Assembly: GCF_000024025.1 (NCBI RefSeq)
Contig: NC_013131.1
Location: 4,092,001-4,156,000, forward strand
DNA: 64,000 nucleotides
DNA from: Catenulispora acidiphila DSM 44928
Lineage (GTDB): Bacteria; Actinomycetota; Actinomycetes; Streptomycetales; Catenulisporaceae
Direction: 5' to 3'
This document shows positions 16,426 to 25,216 of the stretch, piece after piece (the first letter of the stretch is position 1; the number at the start of each line of letters is the position of its first letter). The notes under the pieces were generated by a model. That model searched no databases, was not told the origin of the DNA, and was given only the letters and a program-made list of their open reading frames with translations. The position numbers and the translations under genes were made by a program.

Positions 16426-17847
16426 ATGTGGCTTCCCACCACCGGAGACGCGGCCGGGTTCGCTGAGCGCTACCTCGCCGTGCACCGCGCCTTCTACGCC
16501 CGCACCCTCACCGAGGCCGACCACGCCGAATGGCGCGCGACCCAGCTGCGCGCCGTGCTCACCCAGGTCGCGGAGAACTCGCCGTTCTACGCCACCCATC
16601 TGAAGGACGCCGACCTGTCCGCGGCCACGCCCGAGGACCTGACCATGCTGCCCTTCACCACCAAGGGCGACCTGCGCTCGGCGATGCTCGACGTCCTGAG
16701 CCGGCCGCTGACCGACGCTCTGTTCTTCTACGAGACCACCGGAACCACCGGACCGGCCACGCCCTGCCCGCGCGACGGCCGCGAGGTCGTCGCCAGCAAC
16801 GCGCACGTCACCGAGTCCTGGGCCTCGATCTTCCGGCACCACTTCGGCGACCGCGCCCCGCGCGTCGGCCTGATGGGTCCCACCGAGGTGCACTCCTTCG
16901 GCGACACCCTCGGCGACGTCGCGCAGAACACCGGCGCCATGAACGCGAAGATCTGGCCGTACTCGCCGGTCATCGGGTTCCCCAAGGCGCTGCAGCTGAT
17001 GCGGGACCTGGAGCTGGAGGTCGTCTGCTGCACGCCCGGCGTCGCGCTCACCCTGGCCAAAGCCGCCCGGCACTACGGCTACGACCTGCGCGAGGACTTC
17101 GCCGTCCGGCTGCTGTTCGTCACCGGCGAGATGTGCACCCCGGCGCTGGCGCACAACCTGGAGAGCATCTGGGGCGCCGACGTCTACAACGTCCTGTACG
17201 GCTCGCAGGAGGCCTTCGTCATCGCGACCGCCTGCAAGAACAAGCGGATGCACCTGTCGCAGACCAACTACATCGTGGAGGTCGTCGACCCCGACTCCGG
17301 CGCCTCGCTCGGTGCGCGCGGCAGCGGCGAGCTCACCGTCACGATGCTGATGGACGGCGTCAAACCGCTGGTCCGCTACCGCACCGGCGACGCCGTGGAG
17401 ATCCAGGAGTCCGACTGCGCCTGCGAGATGCCCGGCGACCTGGTCCGGATCGTGGGCCGCACGCTGGACTTCATCGAGCTCGGCGAGCGCCGGTTCACCG
17501 CCGGGCAGATCGAGACCGCGGTCCTGACCGGGGTGACCGGCTCGGCCGGCTACCAGATCGTCATCGAGCACGACGACGCCGGCCGCGACCGGCTCACGGT
17601 CCGTCTGGAACTGCTCCCCGAGCTCGTCGCGGACCGCGACGCGCTCGCCGCGGCGGTCCGCGAGCAGGCAGCCGAGGGCCTCGGCGTGCCGGTGGCGGTC
17701 GAGCTGTCCGACGGCCTGGACCCGATCGTCAGCACCGGCGCGTTCGTGAGCTGGAAGGCGGCGCGCATCGTCGACCGGCGCCGCGAGCCCGACCACGAGA
17801 CCCTGGTCGCCCAGAAGATGGCAGCCAACCGTGGCTATGAACGCTGA
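16426..17847 (+). CDS. PaaK-like adenylate-forming ligase
   Basis: A 473-aa member of the phenylacetate-CoA ligase/coenzyme F390 synthetase-like branch of ANL enzymes, which activate carboxylic acids as AMP esters. Motifs are FFYETTGTTGPATPCPRD (P-loop-like), YNVLYGSQEAF, and VRYRTGDAVEI with the Asp that holds the ribose, followed by GRTLDFIELGERRFTAGQIE. No carrier-protein domain is attached. It sits 15 bases after the glutaminase, so an aromatic acid from chorismate is the natural substrate guess. Transfer to CoA or direct amide formation are both possible. The substrate cannot be read from the sequence. Confidence 0.85.
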   Translation: MWLPTTGDAAGFAERYLAVHRAFYARTLTEADHAEWRATQLRAVLTQVAENSPFYATHLKDADLSAATPEDLTMLPFTTKGDLRSAMLDVLSRPLTDALFFYETTGTTGPATPCPRDGREVVASNAHVTESWASIFRHHFGDRAPRVGLMGPTEVHSFGDTLGDVAQNTGAMNAKIWPYSPVIGFPKALQLMRDLELEVVCCTPGVALTLAKAARHYGYDLREDFAVRLLFVTGEMCTPALAHNLESIWGADVYNVLYGSQEAFVIATACKNKRMHLSQTNYIVEVVDPDSGASLGARGSGELTVTMLMDGVKPLVRYRTGDAVEIQESDCACEMPGDLVRIVGRTLDFIELGERRFTAGQIETAVLTGVTGSAGYQIVIEHDDAGRDRLTVRLELLPELVADRDALAAAVREQAAEGLGVPVAVELSDGLDPIVSTGAFVSWKAARIVDRRREPDHETLVAQKMAANRGYER

Positions 17848-18553
17848 GTCCTGGCCGACCACGAACCCGCATCCGACCACGCATCCGCACCTGACCACGA
17901 ACCCGCATCCGGACCCGGATCAGAACCCGCTCAGCGTCGCGGACTTCGCCGAGGATTTCGGCGCGCGCTGGAGCGAGCTGACGGCTCGCTGGGCGGCGCG
18001 GCCCGGCACCTCGGTGGCCACGCTCGGCCCGGCCGGGACCTCCAGCCACCTGGCCGCCGAGTCGCTGGCCCTGGAGCACGAGCTGCGGATCGAGCTGTTC
18101 CCGAGCTTCGAGGACGTGCTGTCCCATGTCAGCACGCGCAAGGTCGCTCTGGCTCTGGTGCCCAGCGCCTACCGGGGCGTGACCCGCTTCCACTGGCACC
18201 GGGACCTGCGGCTGGCGGCGTTCTTCCCGCTGGCCACACCCGAGTACGGGCTCGCGGTGCGCCCGGACGGCGCGCCGGCGGGCACCGGGCCGGTGTCCGT
18301 GGCGGCGATGTGGGAGGTGCGCTGGATGTACGACCAGGTGATGCCGCCCTCGCTGGCCGAGCGCGAGGTCCGCTGGATCGAGGCCGAGTCCACCCAGCAC
18401 GCCGCCGCGATCACCGCCCGGGGCGGCGCCGACCTGGCGCTGACCAACGCGCCCGGCCGGCGCGCCCACGGACTGCGCTGGCTGCTCACCCGCCCGGGCG
18501 CGGAGATCATCTGGGCGCTGTTCACGCACGCGGACGACCACACGGGGAGATGA
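17831..18553 (+). CDS. prephenate dehydratase-like protein, TRF motif missing
   Basis: A 240-aa protein (GTG at 17831; ATG at 17837 is equally possible), overlapping the ligase gene by up to 17 bases. A His/Pro/Thr-rich repetitive N-terminus (NPHPTTHPHL) precedes a PDT-type fold: TLGPAGTSSHLAAESLAL, then ALVPSAYRG, then the second lobe AESTQHAAAITARGGADLALTN. Where dehydratases carry the catalytic NTTRF, this protein reads EIIWALF and then ends, with no ACT domain. True dehydratase activity is thus doubtful. A non-aromatising prephenate decarboxylase role, as in BacA of bacilysin synthesis, or a new role is inferred from the missing motif and the neighbours. Confidence 0.78.
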   Translation: MAMNAESWPTTNPHPTTHPHLTTNPHPDPDQNPLSVADFAEDFGARWSELTARWAARPGTSVATLGPAGTSSHLAAESLALEHELRIELFPSFEDVLSHVSTRKVALALVPSAYRGVTRFHWHRDLRLAAFFPLATPEYGLAVRPDGAPAGTGPVSVAAMWEVRWMYDQVMPPSLAEREVRWIEAESTQHAAAITARGGADLALTNAPGRRAHGLRWLLTRPGAEIIWALFTHADDHTGR

Positions 18554-18560
18554 AAGGCGT

Positions 18561-19847
18561 ATGGCACGCAAGATCCTGCTTCGCAACGGCAAGGTCCAGG
18601 AAGGGCTGGGCAAGGCCTCGCTGACCGGGCACAGTGTCCTGATCGAGGGCGACCGCATCGCCGAGATCGCCCCGGCCGGCCGGCTGCCGCTGGACTCCTC
18701 GCAGGTCGAGATCGTCGACCTGGCCGGGATGACGGTCATGCCGGGCATGACCCTGGGCCACACCCACATCGCCTACCTGAACATCCTCGACGGCCGGGAG
18801 ATGCTCTTCAAATACTCCGTCCCCGAGCTCACCCTGGCCGCCGCGGAGAACGCCGGCCGCATGCTGTCCCTGGGCTACACCGCCTTCGTCGGCGCCGGCT
18901 CGGTGGCGGGCATCGACATGGCCCTGCGCAAGGCCGTCGACGCCGGGCGGCTGCGCGGGCCGCGGATCACCCCGTGCAGCCGGGACCTGATGGTCTCCGG
19001 TCCGCCGGAGCGGCGCAATCCGGAGGTCGGCAAGCGGATCCCCTCGGACCTGATGCGGCTGGCCGACACCCCCGAGGAGATGGCCGAGTACGTCAAGGGC
19101 GAGATCGCGCAGGGCGCGGAGATCGTCAAGGTCTTCTCCTCCGGCGACGACACCTTCCCCAACGGCCGCTCGCACGAGCTGCTGTTCACCGCGCAGGAGC
19201 TGGTGATCGCCGCGCGCACCGCGCACGAGAACGGCGCGCGCATCCGGGCCCACTCGCGCGGCCTGCAGGGCATCCGCAACGCGATCGCCGCCGGGGTCGA
19301 CGTCATCGACCACGCCACCTACGCCGACGACGCCGCCCTGGAAGCCATCGCCGAGCAGGGCATCTTCGTGGTGCCCAGCCTCTATCAGCCGCACATGCTG
19401 CTGAGCACCGGCGCCAAGCACGGCAAGACCCCGGAGTTCCTGGAGTCGCTGGAGTTCCAGGCCGAGATCGAGAACACCCTGCGGATCCTGCCGCTGATGG
19501 TCGAGATGGGCATCCCGGTCGTCGCCGGCGACGACTTCGGCTTCGCCTGGACCCCGCACGGCGACTACGCCAAGGAGCTCCAAGCCTATGTCGACCTGGC
19601 CGGCATCCCGGCGCCGACCGTGCTGACCTGGGCCACCGCCAACGGCGCGCGGCTGGCAGGGCGCGGGGACGAAGCCGGGACCGTGCAGCGCGGCCGGCTG
19701 GCCGACCTGGTTGTCACCGACGGCGACCCGGCGCAGGACATCAGCGTCCTGAGCCGCCCCGGCGCGGTGCGCGCGGTGCTGCTCGGCGGCGATTTCGTCC
19801 TCGGTCCGCCGCGCAAGTGGTCACAAGAGAACGCCCGGAATTGGTAG
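18561..19847 (+). CDS. metal-dependent amidohydrolase (imidazolonepropionase-like)
   Basis: A 428-aa TIM-barrel amidohydrolase. Metal-ligand motifs are GHTH near residue 66, the IVKVFSSG lysine strand, AHSRG, DHATYAD and the late GDDFGF Asp. The C-terminal composite beta domain ends LADLVVTDGDP, typical of the superfamily branch that includes prolidase-like and imidazolonepropionase-like enzymes. It has a good ribosome site (GGGAGATGAAAGG) 7 bases after the upstream stop. Within the cluster it could hydrolyse an amide or a cyclic intermediate, or release a protected product. The substrate is unknown. Confidence 0.85.
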   Translation: MARKILLRNGKVQEGLGKASLTGHSVLIEGDRIAEIAPAGRLPLDSSQVEIVDLAGMTVMPGMTLGHTHIAYLNILDGREMLFKYSVPELTLAAAENAGRMLSLGYTAFVGAGSVAGIDMALRKAVDAGRLRGPRITPCSRDLMVSGPPERRNPEVGKRIPSDLMRLADTPEEMAEYVKGEIAQGAEIVKVFSSGDDTFPNGRSHELLFTAQELVIAARTAHENGARIRAHSRGLQGIRNAIAAGVDVIDHATYADDAALEAIAEQGIFVVPSLYQPHMLLSTGAKHGKTPEFLESLEFQAEIENTLRILPLMVEMGIPVVAGDDFGFAWTPHGDYAKELQAYVDLAGIPAPTVLTWATANGARLAGRGDEAGTVQRGRLADLVVTDGDPAQDISVLSRPGAVRAVLLGGDFVLGPPRKWSQENARNW

Positions 19848-19915
19848 CAGCAGTGCCCTGATCGACTTCCTAGGCTCACCGGCATCCGTCCATCGCTCCA
19901 TACGAAAGGCACCCC

Positions 19916-20665
19916 ATGGAGTTCCTCACCGTCTCGGTCCAGGACCGGGTTCTGGACCTGGTGCCCGGCTACGTCCTGGGATTGATCGCCGTCCCCGCGG
20001 TCGAGGTGACCCCGACGCCGCCGGAGGTTTCCGAGCTGCTCACCGCCGCCGAGGACCGGCTGCACGCGCTGGGCCTGGGCAAGGCCGAGGTCTCGGCGCT
20101 GCCGCCGATCGCGGCCTGGCGCGAGGCGTACCGGCAGGTCGGCGCCAACCCGAACAAGTTCCCGTGCGCCGCCGAGTCGCTGACCCGCCGGGTCGCCAAG
20201 GGCGACCGGCTGCCGCGGATCAACTCCCTGGTCGACCTGTGCAACACGGTGTCGCTGCACACCGGGCTGCCGGTGGCGGCCTGCGACGTCGGCGACGTCG
20301 GGCCGGAGCTGACGGTGCGGCTGGCCGCCGGCGACGAGGTCTATCTGCCCCTCGGCGCCCCGCTCACGCCCGAGCAGCCCGAGCCCGGCGAGGTGATCTA
20401 CGCCGACGGCCTGGGCCGGGCGCACTCCCGGCGCTGGAACTGGCGGCAGAGCGACCTGATCAAGGCCGACGTCGGCTTTCGAAGGCTGCTGATCACGGTG
20501 GAGGCGGTGCACGACGGCGGCCGGACCGACGTCGAGGCCGCCCTGGTCCGGCTGCGGGAGCTGCTGGAAGACCGGGTCGAGGCCCTGCCGGGACCGGTGG
20601 TCCTGGACCGCTCCAACCCCACCGCGTCCCTGTTCGCCGCCGAGCTGCCGCAAGCAGCGGGCTGA
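19916..20665 (+). CDS. B3/B4 tRNA-editing-like domain protein
   Basis: A 249-aa stand-alone protein resembling the B3/B4 domain of phenylalanyl-tRNA synthetase beta, the module that edits mischarged Tyr-tRNA-Phe. Supporting stretches are WREAYRQVGANPNKFPCAAESL, LPRINSLVDLCNTVSLHTGLPVAACD, and GEVIYADGLGRAHSRRWNWRQSD. There is no catalytic synthetase part. In a cluster likely to make an aromatic amino-acid analogue, a free editing domain could clear analogue mischarged to tRNA and so give self-protection. That role is inferred; free B3/B4 proteins are also found outside such clusters. Confidence 0.82.
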   Translation: MEFLTVSVQDRVLDLVPGYVLGLIAVPAVEVTPTPPEVSELLTAAEDRLHALGLGKAEVSALPPIAAWREAYRQVGANPNKFPCAAESLTRRVAKGDRLPRINSLVDLCNTVSLHTGLPVAACDVGDVGPELTVRLAAGDEVYLPLGAPLTPEQPEPGEVIYADGLGRAHSRRWNWRQSDLIKADVGFRRLLITVEAVHDGGRTDVEAALVRLRELLEDRVEALPGPVVLDRSNPTASLFAAELPQAAG

Positions 20666-20685
20666 CCCGAGCCGAAGGAGCCATC

Positions 20686-21909
20686 GTGAGCCGTTCGATC
20701 CTGGTCGTCTACCGTCCCGAAGCCGGCCGCTACCTCGCGCAGTTCCGCGCGGTCGCCGAGGCGGCCGCCGACCTCGGGGTGCAGACCGTCGTCCTGCTGC
20801 CCGAAGGCGGCCAGGCCGCCGAGACCGAGGGATTCCCGACCTACCACGCCGATCTGGAGGACACCGCGGCCTTCCGGGCCGCGGTCGCCCGGGTCGTCGC
20901 CGACCACCGGCCCGAGCGGATCTTCCCGCTGTTCGAAGGGGACGTGCTGCCCGCCGCGCGGGCCCGCCGCGACCACGGCATCCCCGGGCTGACCCCGGAC
21001 GAGGCGCTGAACTTCCGGGACAAGAACGTCATGCACCGCCGGGCCGAGGAGCTCGGCGTGCGCGTGGCCCGCTCCACCCGCCCGGACACCGTCGGCGCGG
21101 TCGCCGAGTTCGCCGAGCAGGTCGGCTACCCGGTGGTGGTCAAGCCCTACGCCGGATGGGCCTGCGGCAGCACCTACCGCGTCGACGACCGGGCCGCACT
21201 GGACCGGGTCTGGGCCCAGATGCGCGACGACCGGCACGAGTACCGGGTCGAGGAGTTCGTCTCCGGCGCGGAGTACCACGTCGACTCCCTGATGCGCGGC
21301 ACGCAGATCGTGTTCGAGCAGCTGTCGAAGTACACGTACTCGATCCTGGAGTACAAGGACGAGCCCGGCGGCACGATCTCCCGCAAGTACGACCTCACCG
21401 AGCAGGAGCAGCGCATCGTCGGCCTCAACGCCGAGATCCTGCGCGGTTTCGGGATGGTCACCGGCGTCGCGCACGCGGAGTTCTTCCTCACCGACGCCGG
21501 CGAGGTGGTGTTCGGCGAGGTCGGCGCGCGCGCCGGCGGCGGCTCCATCGTCCCGGCGGTGATCGCCGGCCGCGGCATCAACCTGGCGGGGGAGTGGTGC
21601 CGGCTGGAGCTGGACGCGGCGCACACCCCGGACGCCGTGCTGGGACCGGAGGTCGGTACCGAGTACCTCGGCTCCTCCCGCTTCGGCACGATCACGGACA
21701 TCAGCTCGCGCGCGGAGCTGATGGAGCTGGAGAACGTGCTGGACGCCGACGTGTGGAAGTCCGTGGGCGACGTGCTCGCGCCGCCCACGCGCTCCAACGA
21801 CGTCCTGGGCTGGTACGTCTGCTCCGGCCGGGACTTCGAGGACATCTCGGCGCGCTTCAAGGCCGTCCGCGACGCCTTCCGGGTGCGGACCGTGACGGAG
21901 GAGGAGTGA
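20686..21909 (+). CDS. ATP-grasp ligase
   Basis: A 407-aa ATP-grasp protein (GTG start, GAAGGAG 7 bases upstream). The N-terminal Rossmann-like part (SRSILVVYRPEAGRYLAQF) is followed by the ATP-grasp core: FRDKNVMHRRAEELGV, YPVVVKPYAGWACGSTYRV, YRVEEFVSGAEYHVDS, and the metal-binding FGEVGARAGGG. This architecture fits L-amino-acid ligases that form peptide bonds through acyl phosphates, such as BacD. It is coupled to the MFS gene by a GTGA overlap. It is inferred to join the cluster's unusual acid or amino acid to a second amino acid. The partners are unknown. Confidence 0.87.
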   Translation: MSRSILVVYRPEAGRYLAQFRAVAEAAADLGVQTVVLLPEGGQAAETEGFPTYHADLEDTAAFRAAVARVVADHRPERIFPLFEGDVLPAARARRDHGIPGLTPDEALNFRDKNVMHRRAEELGVRVARSTRPDTVGAVAEFAEQVGYPVVVKPYAGWACGSTYRVDDRAALDRVWAQMRDDRHEYRVEEFVSGAEYHVDSLMRGTQIVFEQLSKYTYSILEYKDEPGGTISRKYDLTEQEQRIVGLNAEILRGFGMVTGVAHAEFFLTDAGEVVFGEVGARAGGGSIVPAVIAGRGINLAGEWCRLELDAAHTPDAVLGPEVGTEYLGSSRFGTITDISSRAELMELENVLDADVWKSVGDVLAPPTRSNDVLGWYVCSGRDFEDISARFKAVRDAFRVRTVTEEE

Positions 21910-23264
21910 CAGGGCCCTGGTACAGGCGTCTGCGGGAGCTGCCGCTCGCGCTGCGCGTGCTGTACCTGGCCATGTTCGTCAACCGCGCGGGCATGTTCGT
22001 CTTCCCGCTGCTGGCCGTCTACCTGGTCAAGGGCAAGCATCTGGGCGCCGACCAGGCCGGGGTGCTGTTATCGGTGGGCAGCACCGGCCTGCTGGTCGGC
22101 AGCCTGCTGGCCGGGCCGCTGTGCCTGCGCTGGGGCTGCCGCTGGACCCTGGTCGGCGCGCTGCTGCTCAACGCCGCGGGCTACCTGGGGCTCGCGGTCG
22201 CCGACGGCGGGCCGTGGATCTACCCCGCGATCCTGTTCGCGGCGCTGGTCGGCATGGGCGTCTTCGGCCCGGCGAGCAACACCCTGATCGCCGACCTCGC
22301 GCCGCCGGAGCAGCGCGCGTACGCCTTCACCCTCAGCTACATGTTCAACAACCTGGGCATGGGTGTCGGACCGCTGCTGGGAGGCGTGGCGGCAGCGGTG
22401 TCGTTCTCGCTGATGTTCGCCGTGAACATCGCCGCCAGCCTCGTGGTCGCCGGGTTGCTGCTGCTGTGGGTACCCGTCGACCGGCCCGCGTCTGCCGGTG
22501 CCGCCGGTGTTGCCGGTGCCGGAATCGGGACTCAGCGCCCGGAGAAGGTCGGCTACCGCTCCCTGGGCCACCGGCATCTGTGGCTGCTGCTGGGCGCCTC
22601 GTTCTTCTACGTCGTGCCGCTGATCGGCCTGGAATACTCCGTCCCGCTGGCCGTGACCACCTCGCTGAACGCCTCGACGGCGTACATCGGCGTCGTCTAC
22701 ACGATCAACAGCGTCGTGATCGTCGGCTTCGGCCTCCAGGTCGAGAAGTTCATCGTCCGCCACAGCACCAGGACCCTGCTGCTGGCCGCCGGCGCGCTGT
22801 GGTCGGCGGGCCTGGTGCTGCCGGTCGTGGCGTTCTCCCTGGCGGCGCTGCTGCTGTGCACCGTCATCTGGACGCTCGGGGAGATCATCGTCTCCGTCGT
22901 CGTCCCGGCCTACATCGCCGACCAGGCCGACGAGCGCCGGGTGCCGGGCTTCATGGCCGTCAACGGCTTCGTGCTGGGCCTGGCCCGGCTCGTCGTGCCC
23001 GCCGGGCTCGGCGTGCTGTGGTCGGCCCGCGGCCACGCCCCGGTCTTCGGGGTGCTGCTGGCCGCTCCGATCTTGGGCATGGCGGCGTTCGCGCTGCTGC
23101 GCCTGCCCCACCCATCCCGACAACCAGAGGAAAGCGACCATGACCGCGACCAAGTTCCTGCTTCCCGAGGAGCAGATCCCGACCACCTGGTACAACGTGG
23201 TGCCGGACCTGCCGGACGGGTTGCCGCCGATGCTGCACCCGGGCACCAAGGAGCCGATCACTGA
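21906..23264 (+). CDS. MFS transporter
   Basis: A 452-aa major facilitator with about twelve hydrophobic segments and a central loop after LLLWVPVDRP. A degenerate motif-A-like LAGPLCLRWGCRW lies after helix 2, and LIADLAPPEQRAYAF follows a later helix. It is most likely the exporter of the cluster product and part of self-resistance. The reading frame does not stop at the end of the last helix: about 40 extra polar residues (HPSRQPEESDHDRDQ onward) are read over the first 125 bases of the TrpB gene. Either the protein has a nonconserved tail encoded by overlap, or a base error hides an earlier stop. Confidence 0.87.
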   Translation: MTGPWYRRLRELPLALRVLYLAMFVNRAGMFVFPLLAVYLVKGKHLGADQAGVLLSVGSTGLLVGSLLAGPLCLRWGCRWTLVGALLLNAAGYLGLAVADGGPWIYPAILFAALVGMGVFGPASNTLIADLAPPEQRAYAFTLSYMFNNLGMGVGPLLGGVAAAVSFSLMFAVNIAASLVVAGLLLLWVPVDRPASAGAAGVAGAGIGTQRPEKVGYRSLGHRHLWLLLGASFFYVVPLIGLEYSVPLAVTTSLNASTAYIGVVYTINSVVIVGFGLQVEKFIVRHSTRTLLLAAGALWSAGLVLPVVAFSLAALLLCTVIWTLGEIIVSVVVPAYIADQADERRVPGFMAVNGFVLGLARLVVPAGLGVLWSARGHAPVFGVLLAAPILGMAAFALLRLPHPSRQPEESDHDRDQVPASRGADPDHLVQRGAGPAGRVAADAAPGHQGADH

Positions 23265-24444
23265 GTCCGACCTGGCTCCGCTGTTCCCGGCGGAGCTGAT
23301 AGCCCAGGAGTTCACCAAGGACCGCGACGTCGACATCCCCGGCGCCGTGCTGGACGTCTACAAGCAGTGGCGCCCCGCGCCGCTGGTCCGGGCGCGGCGT
23401 CTGGAGCAGGCTCTGGACACCCCGGCGCGGATCTACTTCAAGTACGAGGGCGTGAGCCCGGCCGGCAGCCACAAGCCGAACACCGCCGTGCCGCAGGCGT
23501 ACTACAACAAGCTGGCCGGCGTCGCCAAGCTCACCACCGAGACCGGCGCCGGGCAGTGGGGCAGCTCGCTGTCCCTGGCCTGCTCCTACTTCGGGCTGGA
23601 GTGCGAGGTCTTCATGGTGAAGATCAGCTACCAGCAGAAGCCCTACCGCCGGGGTCTGATGCAGACCTACGGCGCCACCGTGCACGCCAGCCCCAGCGAG
23701 CTCACCCAGGCCGGCCGCGACGCGCTGGCCGCCGACCCGGACAACCCCGGCAGCCTGGGCCTGGCCATCTCCGAGGCGGTCGAGGCGGCCGTGGTCGGCG
23801 GCGACGACGTCAAGTACGCGCTGGGCTCGGTGCTCAACCACGTGCTGATGCACCAGACGATCATCGGCCAGGAGGCGCGGCTGCAGCTGGAGCTGGCCGA
23901 GGACTACCCGGACATCGTGATCGGCGCGGCCGGCGGCGGCTCCAACTTCGGCGGCCTGGCGCTGCCGTTCCTGCGCGAGCAGCTGGAGGGCGGCCGGTCG
24001 GTGCGGGCCATCGCGGTCGAGCCCTCCTCCTGCCCGAGCCTGACCGAGGGCAAGTACGACTACGACTTCGGCGACACCGCCGGGCTCACGCCGCTGGCCA
24101 AGATGCACACCCTCGGGCACGACTTCCGCCCGCCGGCCATCCACGCCGGCGGTCTGCGCTACCACGGCATGGCGCCGATCATCAGCGCCCTGAAGGAGGC
24201 CGAGCTGCTGGAGGCGCGCGCCGTCCCGCAGACCGCGTGCTTCGAGGCCGGCGTGACCTTCGCCCGCAACGAGGGCATCGTGCCGGCGCCGGAGTCCACG
24301 CACGCGGTGCGGGTGGCGATCGACGAGGCGCTGCGGGCCAAGGAGGAGGGCGTGAGCCGGTCGATCCTGTTCTCGCTGTCCGGGCACGGGCACTTCGACA
24401 TGCAGGCCTACGCCGACTACTTCGCCGGCGATCTGACGGACTGA
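23140..24444 (+). CDS. tryptophan synthase beta-like PLP enzyme (TrpB2 type)
   Basis: A 434-aa PLP enzyme of the TrpB2 class, longer at the N-terminus than TrpB1. The Schiff-base lysine lies in AGSHKPNTA (Lys112), the phosphate loop in GAAGGGSNFGG, and ETGAGQWG and HAGGLRYHG are conserved. TrpB2 enzymes join a nucleophile, usually indole, to the aminoacrylate from serine. No TrpA is nearby, so it may work alone with free indole or with another aromatic nucleophile made in this cluster. The ribosome site AGAGGAAAG lies inside the end of the MFS frame. The family call is firm; the nucleophile is an open question. Confidence 0.88.
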   Translation: MTATKFLLPEEQIPTTWYNVVPDLPDGLPPMLHPGTKEPITESDLAPLFPAELIAQEFTKDRDVDIPGAVLDVYKQWRPAPLVRARRLEQALDTPARIYFKYEGVSPAGSHKPNTAVPQAYYNKLAGVAKLTTETGAGQWGSSLSLACSYFGLECEVFMVKISYQQKPYRRGLMQTYGATVHASPSELTQAGRDALAADPDNPGSLGLAISEAVEAAVVGGDDVKYALGSVLNHVLMHQTIIGQEARLQLELAEDYPDIVIGAAGGGSNFGGLALPFLREQLEGGRSVRAIAVEPSSCPSLTEGKYDYDFGDTAGLTPLAKMHTLGHDFRPPAIHAGGLRYHGMAPIISALKEAELLEARAVPQTACFEAGVTFARNEGIVPAPESTHAVRVAIDEALRAKEEGVSRSILFSLSGHGHFDMQAYADYFAGDLTD

Positions 24445-24463
24445 TCAGGACCCTGATGTTCAT

Positions 24464-24493
24464 CCCGGTGCGGGCCCTACCGCCCGCACCGGG
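24464..24493 (+). terminator. intercistronic hairpin after TrpB2
   Basis: Perfect 11-bp stem CCCGGTGCGGG / CCCGCACCGGG with an 8-nt loop, in the 77-base gap between TrpB2 and the flavoprotein gene. It may be an attenuator or mRNA-stability element rather than the operon end, because the next four genes continue on the same strand. Confidence 0.6.
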
Positions 24494-24521
24494 CCGACTT
24501 CGGGAAAATCGGGGAGCAGGG

Positions 24522-25205
24522 ATGGACTTCGCACACACGGAACGACCACTGATATTCGGCATCGGCGGCTCCGAGCGGCCGGCCGGCAACACCGACATCG
24601 CGCTGGCGACCGCCGGAGAGCTGGTGCGCTCGCGCGGGGCGCGGTTCGACTCGATCCAGCTGCGGGACTTCGACATCTCGCCGTGCAGCCCGTGCGGCGA
24701 CTGCAACAGCCGGACGCTGCCGTGCGCGATCGGCGACGACACGCCGGCGATCGTCGAGCGGATGAAGCGGGCCGACGGCATCATCTACGCCACGCCCGTG
24801 CACGGGTTCGGGCTGGCGCACCTGATGCAGATCTTCATCGAGCACGTCGGGGTCGGCCACCTGCGGTTCGAGCGGCCGCTGGCGAACAAGGTGGGCGGCG
24901 TGATCATCACCAGCCGCCGGTACAGCGACTCCAACGTCTACCACCAGCTGGTCGACAACATCCTGCTGAACCGGATGATCCTGGTCGGCAGCGGCTTCCC
25001 GGCCCTGATGCGCAACGCCTCGGCGGTGCCCGGGATGTTCGACACCGAGAGCAACGACGCGCTCGAGCGCATGGTGCACCGCATGGTCGACATGGTGGAG
25101 CTGCTGCGCGAGCGGACCGCCGAGCGCGGGGAGCCCGTGCTGCCGACGGTGGACGTCAACGAGCGGGTGGTACGCCGACGCGGCCACCCGGTACGGACTA
25201 CATGA
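24522..25205 (+). CDS. iron-sulfur flavoprotein-like NAD(P)H:FMN reductase
   Basis: A 227-aa flavodoxin-fold protein (IFGIGGSERPAGNTDIAL, the FMN phosphate loop; ADGIIYATPVHGFG). It carries the compact cysteine motif C-x2-C-x2-C-x6-C in SPCSPCGDCNSRTLPC, the spacing reported for 4Fe-4S binding in iron-sulfur flavoproteins. Electron transfer from a reduced nicotinamide or ferredoxin is therefore likely. GGGGAGCAGGG precedes the ATG. It leads the second part of the block, after the hairpin. It might provide reduced FMN for the UbiD-like enzyme's cofactor or reduce a ring intermediate. Both roles are inferred. Confidence 0.8.
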   Translation: MDFAHTERPLIFGIGGSERPAGNTDIALATAGELVRSRGARFDSIQLRDFDISPCSPCGDCNSRTLPCAIGDDTPAIVERMKRADGIIYATPVHGFGLAHLMQIFIEHVGVGHLRFERPLANKVGGVIITSRRYSDSNVYHQLVDNILLNRMILVGSGFPALMRNASAVPGMFDTESNDALERMVHRMVDMVELLRERTAERGEPVLPTVDVNERVVRRRGHPVRTT

Positions 25206-25216
25206 GGAGTATGACG

